A stretch of DNA of 64,000 nucleotides from Stentor coeruleus (taxonomy: Eukaryota > Ciliophora > Heterotrichea > Heterotrichida > Stentoridae): NCBI GenBank assembly GCA_001970955.1, contig MPUH01000034.1:1-64000 (forward strand). Direction: 5' to 3'. Shown here piece by piece: positions 1 through 8,136 of this stretch. Every line of letters begins with the position of its first letter. Positions within the stretch are counted from its first letter, which is position 1. The position numbers and the translations under genes were made by a program. The notes below the pieces were generated by a model that saw only the letters and a program-made list of their open reading frames with translations, did no database searches and was not told the DNA's origin.

Positions 1-440
1 AGTTAGAAATTATCGCTTGACTATTGTCCAGCCCTTGTTTTGATAGATTATAACAACAGGTAATCTCTAAATAGAACTGACGATTTAGGAGAGAAAAGTA
101 TAAAAATGTAATGAAAAAAATACGAATCTAATTGTTAAGCATCACGTGATATTCTTTCATAAAAAGTTTCGATAAAAGTTGTGAACATGAAAAAACTTAA
201 AAATTATGCCCAGTTCATCAAGTCTGTAACAAACTATAGCAAGATTTTTTACTACACCAAAAAGTTAAAAAAATTGCCTCAGTCATTCAAATAAAATGAG
301 GAAATACAGTCTTCACTACAAATCTATAAATAATATTATAATGCTATAAAATATCAAGGGTATACTCATCAACAGCATATTTTTCAAATAATGTCTAATA
401 AACCCTAAATACGCTAATGCAAACATTTTAATATAAAAAT
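1..440. other. Intergenic region upstream of the HMG-box gene
   Basis: No convincing coding sequence on either strand. The only notable motif is a 10-bp palindrome at 141-150 (ATCACGTGAT) with an E-box-like CACGTG core. It may be a regulatory site but there is nothing to confirm it. The last 150 bases hold the presumed promoter of the HMG-box gene at 441. Confidence 0.5.
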
Positions 441-773
441 ATGCCAGGAGATAACGCCAAAGATCAGAAGCAGGACAAGTCCAAAAAACCACCTTCAGCA
501 TACCTTTTATACATAAAAGTAGCAAGAGAAGAGATAAAAACTAAAACTCCTGATATTTCTAATAAGGAAATTATGAAGAAATGCGCAGAGAAGTGGAAAG
601 CCCTACCTGAAAATGAAAAAAAAACTTATCAAGATCAGTATAAAGTTCTTAAAGAAGAGTATGTACAGGTGCACAAAACAGATGAAGTTGAAAAATCACA
701 TAAAAAAGCACCTAAGGTAAAGAAAATTGTAGAGAGTAAGTCTCCTAACAATAAAAAGATACAGAAAAAATAG
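441..773 (+). CDS. Single HMG-box chromatin protein
   Basis: A 110-residue basic protein with one HMG box at about residues 16-77. Hallmarks are the opening KKPPSAYLLY, the central CAEKWKALPENEK (helix II, with the conserved Trp) and the closing aromatic stretch KTYQDQYKVLKEEY. A lysine-rich tail follows. Proteins of this HMGB/NHP6 type bend DNA non-sequence-specifically and help nucleosome remodelling. The size matches yeast Nhp6 and ciliate HMG-B proteins. The start is the first ATG of the frame and lies a few bases after an AT-rich leader. No intron is needed. I cannot tell whether it is an NHP6 orthologue or one of several ciliate HMG paralogues. Confidence 0.88.
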   Translation: MPGDNAKDQKQDKSKKPPSAYLLYIKVAREEIKTKTPDISNKEIMKKCAEKWKALPENEKKTYQDQYKVLKEEYVQVHKTDEVEKSHKKAPKVKKIVESKSPNNKKIQKK

Positions 774-1691
774 ATACACTAAGATTGATGTTATACATAA
801 AATTTTACTAAGATTGTATTAGTGTATATATTATAATTCTCTCAAGATAGTATACTAGTAAGTATCAAAATTCTAGTAAACTTTATCTTTTGCATTATTA
901 TATCAGACATAAACCTTTATAATTTTTTATCATAACTGCAACATGAAATCCAAGAGTATTTTTTATATTTTTATGAACAAGCATAGGAGTTTTCTATGCT
1001 TATATCAATTGATTAATTTCAAATCTCCTTTCTTCTATACATAGCAAACCCCAGGGCATTCTGATTGTAAAGTCTGTACATTTACACTCTGAAACTTCAT
1101 CTTAAATTCTTAATAGCAGTATTCTAAGATAAATCTATAGGATTAAGTGACTAGTAAGAACTAAAAGAATCAGCAAAGTTTCTAAAAATTATTCCAAAAC
1201 ATTGACTATTTTAAAATTATATCTTATTATTATTTCCTAAATTCAGCCTTGTTCTTATCATTAATTTTAGGTTTTCAGCTTATTTCCCATAGTTTTTAGC
1301 TGACCTCCGCTAGCTTTTGTTAATTTTTAGCTAATCATCATCTCACGTATAGCATATTTGACTAATTTTATAAAAATCATTATCATTACTTATTAAAATT
1401 CAGTCCGATATAGAAAATAAACTTTGTTTCGATATTGAAATCTTTTCAATCTCATTTTATAAGAGTTTTTATTCAATCACGGCTAAAGAATGAGTTTCTA
1501 ACAATGCAGAATATAAGTTAGACAATCACTCATCAAAACTTTTGTTGCTAATAAGTTTTTATCACACAATCATATACTAAGCATCTCAAAAGGACTGAGA
1601 AAATCACTCAGGTCCATGATTTACACTGCCTGAAAATTCCATTTATATTATCAAAACTAGTAAAATCTTTGTGATTTTTTAACCAAATTAG
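774..1691. other. Intergenic region between convergent genes, with one hairpin
   Basis: This 918-bp stretch lies between the 3' ends of the HMG-box gene (+) and HID1 (-). It holds no supported gene. At 980-1000 there is a perfect 7-bp stem (AGCATAG/CTATGCT) with a 7-base loop, which could form in transcripts of either strand. Stop codons are dense in all frames. Confidence 0.5.
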
Positions 1692-3653
1692 TTATCCAGA
1701 AAATGTTACTAATTGAATTTTTTCTTTTGGGACTATTGCATAAGGTAAGCTTTTTATATAAATAAGTGCCCATGTATAATTATGCTCATACATATCAGAA
1801 TTTCTTGTAATTTCTAATACTCTTGGCTGAATTCTAGCTGGTGGAGGTAAAATCCCAACAAGTGTTTCTTGACTTATATATTCAAGAATTTGATCTTCTG
1901 ACATTTTTGGGTTAGTTTTAAGGAAAACCTCTAGTTTTTGAATGATAAAGTTTAATAAGCATCTTAAGACATCAATAGGTAGTATTTGAGTCCATTTGTT
2001 ATACCATTCCCTTGTTTTCCAGGGTTCCTTAATTTCCTTATTATCTTCCCACCTTTCTGGAAGCTGAAAAATTTTGATTAGGATGTCTTTTTTACGCACC
2101 AGACCAAGAACAAGCCCTGCAGCACCTTGCCATTGATATTGAATAATATTGTTAATAGTCTCCAGCACAAAAAACAGTAAATAATGATTTTTTTCATTCT
2201 CCAATAGAAATGTCCTTAACGACACTTTTTCCAGTAACCTAATAATAGACTGTGCTGCAAAGGGTGCAATAGTTTTCATATAAGGTGAAATGTTGCATAA
2301 AATCATAAAAAAATATGGTAGAAATTTATTATACTGCACACCATCCGCCAAGATAATTTTACTCAAAGCTATAACTAAAAAGTCAGAATAATTCCCATAA
2401 AACAATGGTAAATCCACAGTCACATTAGGAAATGTATGATACAAATTAGAAGTAATATCTCTATTTGTACTTAAATGCAGTATCACATATGTAGTACAAG
2501 AAACCACAAGAAAATCTTGTGAATTTAACATCTGTACTAAAGGAATAAGCATTTCATATGTATTTGTTTGTAGTCCTAAAAACTCTTTGAATTTAGGTGA
2601 ATATTTTATTAATGCCCATAACATAATAACAATTTCATCTTTGCATTGAATATCTTTTACTGAATTAGGAAGATAAGTGTTTTGGGATATTGTTACTATA
2701 CTAATAAGGGTTTTGATTGAATTGTAAAGTATGGCTATTTCTTGTTCTGTGTTAATTTCACGGAATTTTGTGAGGAAGTAGTTGTGAGTGAAGTCTTCTT
2801 GTAAAAAACCAGCTTTTTCAAGAATGCTGATATCTTCGTAATGTTCATATCTGATATATGACAATATACAAAGTAACTGAATTGATATTTGGACAGTTTT
2901 TTCTTGATGTTCATAGTTAAAATAACTACCATATGGCAACTTCCAACTCCCCATATAATTGAACCCAACAACAACATTAATCAACGAATAAAACACTTGT
3001 GATGCATACAAATTAGCTTTAGACACAATAAACAAAGCCCATAAATTCCTACATGGCTCATTGTTTTTCCTATACATATCCGTCGAGCATAAAGTTAGCA
3101 ATATCTTAACCAAATCATAACGTACCATCCATATACCATCATTAACTACTTCTTCATCATCACCTTTATAAAACCCTTGTCCCCAAAGTCTCATACCATC
3201 AACTTGTCCACAATCTGAGATTTCAATATAATTTTTCCCTAATACAGCAAAATTAGGTACAAACATAAGTCTTAATATTGTTGTTATAAGCTTTATACCT
3301 TTTAAATCTTCATTCCACATTAAATTATCATCTTCTGCTATATATGGTAAAAGACGTATAAGTATTCTACAAGATGTACATCCAGCAATGATTTTAGCTG
3401 ATGAAAGATCTTGTGTTGATACTATATCTTCTAATATAGATACTGAGTAATCTAAAAGTCTTAAGAAATTTCCTTTACGAACAGTGAGCAATGTTGTTAT
3501 GTCAGCATCAGGGATCATTGTATATACATCTGAAAAGGATACTGATGTACTAAAAAGCATATCCCAGTATTCAAATTTTTCTGATGGGATGTCTTCATTT
3601 ACAAGGTTTTGGATTTGGTCTCTGAAAATTGTCCTACTGTCATTGTTGCCCAT
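1692..3653 (-). CDS. HID1: HID1 family protein (dymeclin superfamily)
   Basis: A 653-residue protein that follows animal HID1 almost end to end. The start MGNNDSRTIFRD matches the MGSxDSKxxFR opening, with Gly2 as a possible N-myristoylation site. Other landmarks are LLPYIAEDDN, the central TYLPNSVKDIQ, LFYGNYSDFLVIALSKII, FFVLETINNIIQYQ, and the C-terminal ETLVGILPPPARIQPR. HID1 is a Golgi/trans-Golgi peripheral protein needed for dense-core or secretory granule biogenesis. It is somewhat shorter than the human protein because a low-complexity insert in the last third is absent. No intron interrupts it. In a ciliate a role in regulated exocytosis, for example of cortical granules, is plausible but inferred. 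Confidence 0.93.
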   Translation of the reverse strand: MGNNDSRTIFRDQIQNLVNEDIPSEKFEYWDMLFSTSVSFSDVYTMIPDADITTLLTVRKGNFLRLLDYSVSILEDIVSTQDLSSAKIIAGCTSCRILIRLLPYIAEDDNLMWNEDLKGIKLITTILRLMFVPNFAVLGKNYIEISDCGQVDGMRLWGQGFYKGDDEEVVNDGIWMVRYDLVKILLTLCSTDMYRKNNEPCRNLWALFIVSKANLYASQVFYSLINVVVGFNYMGSWKLPYGSYFNYEHQEKTVQISIQLLCILSYIRYEHYEDISILEKAGFLQEDFTHNYFLTKFREINTEQEIAILYNSIKTLISIVTISQNTYLPNSVKDIQCKDEIVIMLWALIKYSPKFKEFLGLQTNTYEMLIPLVQMLNSQDFLVVSCTTYVILHLSTNRDITSNLYHTFPNVTVDLPLFYGNYSDFLVIALSKIILADGVQYNKFLPYFFMILCNISPYMKTIAPFAAQSIIRLLEKVSLRTFLLENEKNHYLLFFVLETINNIIQYQWQGAAGLVLGLVRKKDILIKIFQLPERWEDNKEIKEPWKTREWYNKWTQILPIDVLRCLLNFIIQKLEVFLKTNPKMSEDQILEYISQETLVGILPPPARIQPRVLEITRNSDMYEHNYTWALIYIKSLPYAIVPKEKIQLVTFSG

Positions 3654-4143
3654 TTTATAATGATTATTTTTGGAAAATTGGAAGTTTTTAAGGTCAGATG
3701 GATTTTATATGACTATTTAGGGGAAATTTATGGGTAGGGTTTGGTTTAATAGGAAAAGTGCAATTTTTGTTGTTGTTGGAAAATTGGAGAATTAGGAATG
3801 GATTATTAAGGATAGCTTTTTGTAGTTTTTTTTTTTGAAGTTTTTATTAGATCTGAGATATATTATAGTTAGAAAAATATAAATTGGAATATGAAAGATT
3901 AACGTTATAATTCGTCATGAAGTTATAAATTTTTACAAATAAGCAATTTTATTTTAACTAACGCTCTTTCTATCATAGTGCAAGTTTTTTTATACTAGAA
4001 TCTTTATATCTAATAAATATTTCTTTAATAATTATTTCTCTCAAAACTTAAAAAGTATATTTTACAAAACTTTATATCCTAAAATGACATATAAACGCAG
4101 ATTTTTAAGATTTGCAAGCATTTTATTATTTTCATAATATTAT
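3654..4143. other. Intergenic divergent promoter region
   Basis: This 490-bp gap separates HID1 (-) from the basic hypothetical gene (+). The half next to HID1 is G/T-rich on the + strand. The half next to the + gene is A/T-rich with C residues. It contains homopolymer T runs near 3825 and no ORF that looks real. Confidence 0.5.
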
Positions 4144-4617
4144 ATGAACAAAAAGAGTTCATCAGTAAAAAAACACAAAAAGAAAGAAGTACACGTTGAA
4201 AATATATATGGTGTGCATTTCGAATATCAGGATTTATTTTCACGATTACTTAAAGTGCAAAAACAAAGGCGCCATTCTGAATCTAAGTCGCCTGTTATAG
4301 GATTTCCATCATTTGACTCAATTAGCATTAAAAGAAACAATTCTACAAGGGCTGCTAATACAAGCACACATGGTAAAAAGCTAGAAATTAATCAAAAAGA
4401 TATGATGTCAAAGAGAAAAAGAAGTAATTCGAGTAAGAAAAATATTTCACGGCGCTTGCATACTATGGAGAAAATTGATATATTTAAATCGTTTTCTCCT
4501 AAGATAAAAAAATGTTTGACTCATTTAAAGACTTCAACCAAAAAGAAGATTCAAAAAAAAAACTCAAATCGGTTTCAGAAAATAAAAAAACTAGCCTTAA
4601 AGCTGAAAAACAGTTAA
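4144..4617 (+). CDS. Hypothetical lysine/serine-rich basic protein, C-terminus uncertain
   Basis: The frame encodes 157 residues rich in Lys, Ser and Arg, without a recognisable domain; the composition suggests a nuclear or cytoskeletal basic protein. The first ~120 residues (through the segment KIDIFKSFSPK) look protein-like, whereas the tail is almost pure Lys/Asn. A second frame starting at the ATG at about 4514 reads more naturally (FDSFKDFNQKEDSKKKLKSV, then LNLTQVFEKYLPFMSFK) and ends about 50 bases downstream, near 4666. The switch falls at a run of seven A residues. I suspect one A is missing from the assembly, or a real frameshift. I do not recognise the family. Confidence 0.5.
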   Translation: MNKKSSSVKKHKKKEVHVENIYGVHFEYQDLFSRLLKVQKQRRHSESKSPVIGFPSFDSISIKRNNSTRAANTSTHGKKLEINQKDMMSKRKRSNSSKKNISRRLHTMEKIDIFKSFSPKIKKCLTHLKTSTKKKIQKKNSNRFQKIKKLALKLKNS

Positions 4618-4901
4618 ATCTGACTCAGGTGTTTGAGAAATATTTGCCGTTTATGAGTTTTAAGTAAATTTATTAGATACTAGAAGGATTTTTTTATGAT
4701 TAATTGTATTGGGTTTTTTAGATATTTGATTAGAAGGAAATTGATAAAGAATATTTTAAAAGAAGGAAAAATTTACAGAAATTATAAATTTAAATAGTTC
4801 ATTTAGCATAATATAATTGATAGTTTTTAGAATACTTAAGTACGCTATCGGCTGATTGCAACTGCCTTAAAATAAACTTTTACCTAAAACTACTTTTATA
4901 A

Positions 4902-5501
4902 CTATTCTGTTTTCTCACTATCAATTTTTTCAACAGCTTTCAATGCAATTTTTTCAAACAGTTCATTAACTCCTTCATTTGTCTTTGCATTAACTTTAAA
5001 AAACAACAAATTATGCCTTCTAGCATATTCTTCTCCTTCAAAGCTTCCAACATCTCTTACTCTATCGCATTTCTCATGTTCAATCAAGCATATAATACTA
5101 TTCTTCATAGCATAATTTTCAGTCTCACCAATCCAATTTACCAAATTCACAAACGATTCTCTATTGGAAGAGTCATATAAAATAAGAATGCAATGAGCTC
5201 CTTTATAATAAGAAGATATCATAGCTCTAAATCTTTCTTGTCCAGAAGTATCCCATAATTGCAATTTTACAGCTTTATTTTCTATGTTTATCTCTTTAAT
5301 TCTAAATTCAATGCCTATCGTAGCAAAGTAAGATTCGCTAAAAGTATCATTAGAATATCTCATAAGTAATGAGCTTTTACCAGTTACTGCATCACCTGCT
5401 AGTACAACCTTTAGAAAATACTCATAATTATTTGATTGAGGCTTACTTTCTTGTTTTTTTTCTTCATAGCCTTCTATTACTGTTTGATCCTCTTTTTCCA
5501 T
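4902..5501 (-). CDS. Rab-like small GTPase, single domain, with altered G4 motif and no prenylation site
   Basis: A 199-residue protein with one Ras-superfamily G domain. It keeps the P-loop GDAVTGKSS, the switch I Rab motif (FATIGIEFRIK), the WDTSGQERFR switch II motif and SYYKGAH (the YYRGA Rab motif). The guanine-specificity motif, normally N-K-x-D, is E-K-C-D here, and G5 reads VNAKT instead of SAK. The C-terminus (KIDSEKTE) has no cysteine, so it cannot be geranylgeranylated as ordinary Rabs are. It most resembles the third domain of the triple gene at 6116-7867: both share CLxEHEKxD, SFEGEexARR and NLLFFKV. It probably shares a duplication origin with that domain. It lies divergently from that gene. 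Confidence 0.88.
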   Translation of the reverse strand: MEKEDQTVIEGYEEKKQESKPQSNNYEYFLKVVLAGDAVTGKSSLLMRYSNDTFSESYFATIGIEFRIKEINIENKAVKLQLWDTSGQERFRAMISSYYKGAHCILILYDSSNRESFVNLVNWIGETENYAMKNSIICLIEHEKCDRVRDVGSFEGEEYARRHNLLFFKVNAKTNEGVNELFEKIALKAVEKIDSEKTE

Positions 5502-6115
5502 ATCTAATTGATGTTATAAAATTTAGATAAGAATGATAAAATTATTGTTATGCAAACTAAAAGTTATCAAATGTAATATGCTAGTATTAAAAATGAATGA
5601 ATTTTATTTATCAAAATACAATTTGTAATATGTTTACTTCAAAGAAAAAAAACTTTTGTTGTTTAGAAAATATAATTACAAGTTTAATATTATAAAATTA
5701 TAGTTTTAACATTGTGATAATTGATAAAGTAAAGAATAGAATAGAAAAATTATCACAAATCAAATTTTTGATCCAATCCATGCCCATATCAATTTATAAA
5801 ACAAAGACTATTATAAGGTAAATACTAATCAATAAAATCTTATTAAGCTTTAATATAATCTCAAAATATGAAAAATCCCAAAGCAATTCCCATAATTCAA
5901 AAATTATAATATTTTAATCAACAAAACCATACAAATNCTTATTAAGCTTTAATATAATCTCAAAATATGAAAAATCCCAAAGCAATTCCCATAATTCAAA
6001 AATTATAATATTTTAATCAACAAAACCATACAAATAATTATAACAATAATATAATTTCTATTTCTTATACTTAAAACTCTGATTTCTTATTGCCTATAAT
6101 AAGTGAATATTACCC
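5502..6115. promoter_or_regulatory. Divergent intergenic region of the Rab-like cluster
   Basis: This 614-bp gap lies between the single-domain Rab-like gene (-) and the first triple-domain gene (+), so it must hold both promoters. It is extremely AT-rich. About 200 bp of it is a direct duplication around an N, so the true gap is probably about 515 bp. I see no conserved element beyond A/T tracts. Confidence 0.5.
5839..6035. repeat. 98-bp direct duplication around an assembly N
   Basis: Positions 5839-5936 and 5938-6035 are the same 98 bases, separated only by the N at 5937. The pattern of identical flank, N, identical flank is what a scaffolder gives when overlapping contig ends are not merged. 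It recurs at 38127, 41233 and 57411. A biological tandem duplication is less likely. Confidence 0.85.
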
Positions 6116-7867
6116 ATGGAATCTCAACCATACCAAAAGCTCTTAAAGTTTTTTTGTATTGGTAGTACAAAGACTGGTAAGTCAGCATTGATTCAAAAAT
6201 TCACTGATAATACCTTTAACCCAAACTACTCAGCTACAATCGGTGTTGAATTCAAGAAAAAAAATCTAAGCCTTCACGATACAACATATAAACTTCAAAT
6301 ATGGGATTCAGCAGGACAAGAAAGATACATGTCTTTACTTAGTTCACATTTAAAAGGAGCTGATTGTGTTTTTATTTTTTACAATCCATCAGACAGAGCA
6401 TCATTTGATAAATTGGCAGATTGGGTAAAATTTGTAAGAAGTAGTTCGAATACAAGTAATAAAGTTGTTGTAGTTGAAAATGTATTTGAAGATGAAGTTA
6501 GAAATGTTGGTAAAAAAGAAGCATTTGATATGGTAACAACATATGAGTTACCATTAGTAAGTGTAAATGTTAAAACTGGGACTAATGTTGATGTTTTATT
6601 TTCTAATTCGATAAGTTATATTGAAGGAAATGAGGTTACATGGGCTGATATTGAAGAACGTAAAAATATAGCTTCGGATATTGAGGATATTAATGTACCT
6701 ATAATAGTAACAGAACCAGTGACTACTTCTGAAAGTAAAGATTATGATAATCTGTTTAAACTCTTGCTTGTTGGTAATGCTACAACTGGAAAAAGTAGCA
6801 TACTTTATCGGTTTTGTGATGATATTTTTTCTGAAAACTATATATCGACTATTGGAGTTGATTTTAAAATCAAAACATTAGAGATAAAAAATAAAATAGT
6901 CAAACTACAAATTTGGGATACTGCAGGACAAGAACGATTTAGGACAATAACATCATCATATTATAGAGGAGCTAATTGCATATTTGTAACATATAGTGCA
7001 AATGATCGTGAGAGTTTTGAAAGTATTGATAAATGGATTAAAGAAATTGAAACTTTTTCTTCAGTAAATACTAGGGTTGCTCTATTAGAAAATGTATTCA
7101 GAAGTACTGATAGGAAGGTTGCTGAGCATGAAGGACAAGAACTTGCAAATAATTACAATATTCAATTTTTTAGAGTTAATGCAAAAAGTGGGGATCAGAT
7201 AGAAACACCTTTTATTAGAATGTCTGAAATTCTTATCAATCCCTCTAGTTCTGATCATAGTGCTATTACTGGAAATCAATTAGCTCCAGAGAAAGTAAAA
7301 AAAGAAGAAAAAAAATCTGAAACCAAGACACACTCAAAAAACGAAGAATTTTTAGTAAAAGTTTTGCTTATAGGTGACTATTGTACTGGTAAAAGCTCAA
7401 TTCTTTTAAGATACTCTGATGATATGTTTAGTGAATCTTATATTGCTACAATCGGTGTTGATTTTAGAATAAAGATAATAGAAGTAAATACCAATACGAT
7501 CAAATTACAAATGTGGGATACTTCTGGGCAAGAAAGATTTAAAACTATAACTTCTTCTTACTACAAAGGAGCTCATTGCATTATGATTGTTTATGAAACT
7601 TCAAACAGAGAATCATTTTTGAATTTAGGAAATTGGATTGAAGAAGTTGAAAAATATTCTACTAAGGATGTTATAAAATGTTTAGTTGAGCATGAAAAAA
7701 GTGATAAAACTAGAGAAGTTGAAAGCTTTGAAGGAGAAGATTTTGCTAGGAGAAATAATTTATTATTTTTCAAAGTTGATGCTAAGAAAAATGAAGGATT
7801 AAATCAACTTTTTGAAAATAGTGCAATAAAAGTTGTTGAAACACTTTTATGCAAGAAAAGAGAATAG
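6116..7867 (+). CDS. Protein with three tandem Rab-like GTPase domains (first copy)
   Basis: One uninterrupted frame of 583 residues encodes three complete Rab-like G domains. P-loops are GSTKTGKS (16-23), GNATTGKS (220-227) and GDYCTGKS (420-427). DxxGQ motifs begin at Asp64, Asp268 and Asp468, each exactly 48 residues after its P-loop start. Switch I Rab motifs (TIGVEF, TIGVDF, TIGVDF) and the LKGA/YYRGA/YYKGA motifs are kept. The G4 motif is altered in all three: ENVFE, ENVFR, and HEKSD (Glu for Asn in N-K-x-D). No C-terminal cysteine is present. Linkers at about 180-210 and 385-410 are acidic or Lys/Glu-rich. Function is unknown; a membrane-traffic scaffold or non-canonical switch is inference. 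The 48-residue spacing argues for fusion of related units by internal duplication. Confidence 0.93.
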   Translation: MESQPYQKLLKFFCIGSTKTGKSALIQKFTDNTFNPNYSATIGVEFKKKNLSLHDTTYKLQIWDSAGQERYMSLLSSHLKGADCVFIFYNPSDRASFDKLADWVKFVRSSSNTSNKVVVVENVFEDEVRNVGKKEAFDMVTTYELPLVSVNVKTGTNVDVLFSNSISYIEGNEVTWADIEERKNIASDIEDINVPIIVTEPVTTSESKDYDNLFKLLLVGNATTGKSSILYRFCDDIFSENYISTIGVDFKIKTLEIKNKIVKLQIWDTAGQERFRTITSSYYRGANCIFVTYSANDRESFESIDKWIKEIETFSSVNTRVALLENVFRSTDRKVAEHEGQELANNYNIQFFRVNAKSGDQIETPFIRMSEILINPSSSDHSAITGNQLAPEKVKKEEKKSETKTHSKNEEFLVKVLLIGDYCTGKSSILLRYSDDMFSESYIATIGVDFRIKIIEVNTNTIKLQMWDTSGQERFKTITSSYYKGAHCIMIVYETSNRESFLNLGNWIEEVEKYSTKDVIKCLVEHEKSDKTREVESFEGEDFARRNNLLFFKVDAKKNEGLNQLFENSAIKVVETLLCKKRE

Positions 7868-8136
7868 TGATAAATGAAAGGTAGATAATTAGTTTATTTA
7901 TATCTCACTTCTGATTAATTGGTTATCAAACTTTATAAAAATTATAATCTACTAATACACTAATATTTAGTTAATAATGAGTTAGTAAATATTTAAGTTA
8001 TTAGCATTTTAAATCAAAATTTATTTTAGCACTTCAATCAAATTTTTATATATTAAATGCTAAATAGCTAATTATAATCAGCATGAGATAAAATAACAAT
8101 CATAATATAACAACAATATTTTCCTATATAATAAAT

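Noticed and set aside
316-525. Minus-strand 69-codon ORF overlapping the HMG-box gene
   Set aside because: It overlaps a clear gene in another frame and has no family features.
441-728. A GTAAAGAAAATTGTAG segment at about 713-728 as an intron in the HMG-box gene
   Set aside because: It is 16 nt long, its removal breaks the frame, and the unspliced frame ends in a normal Lys-rich tail.
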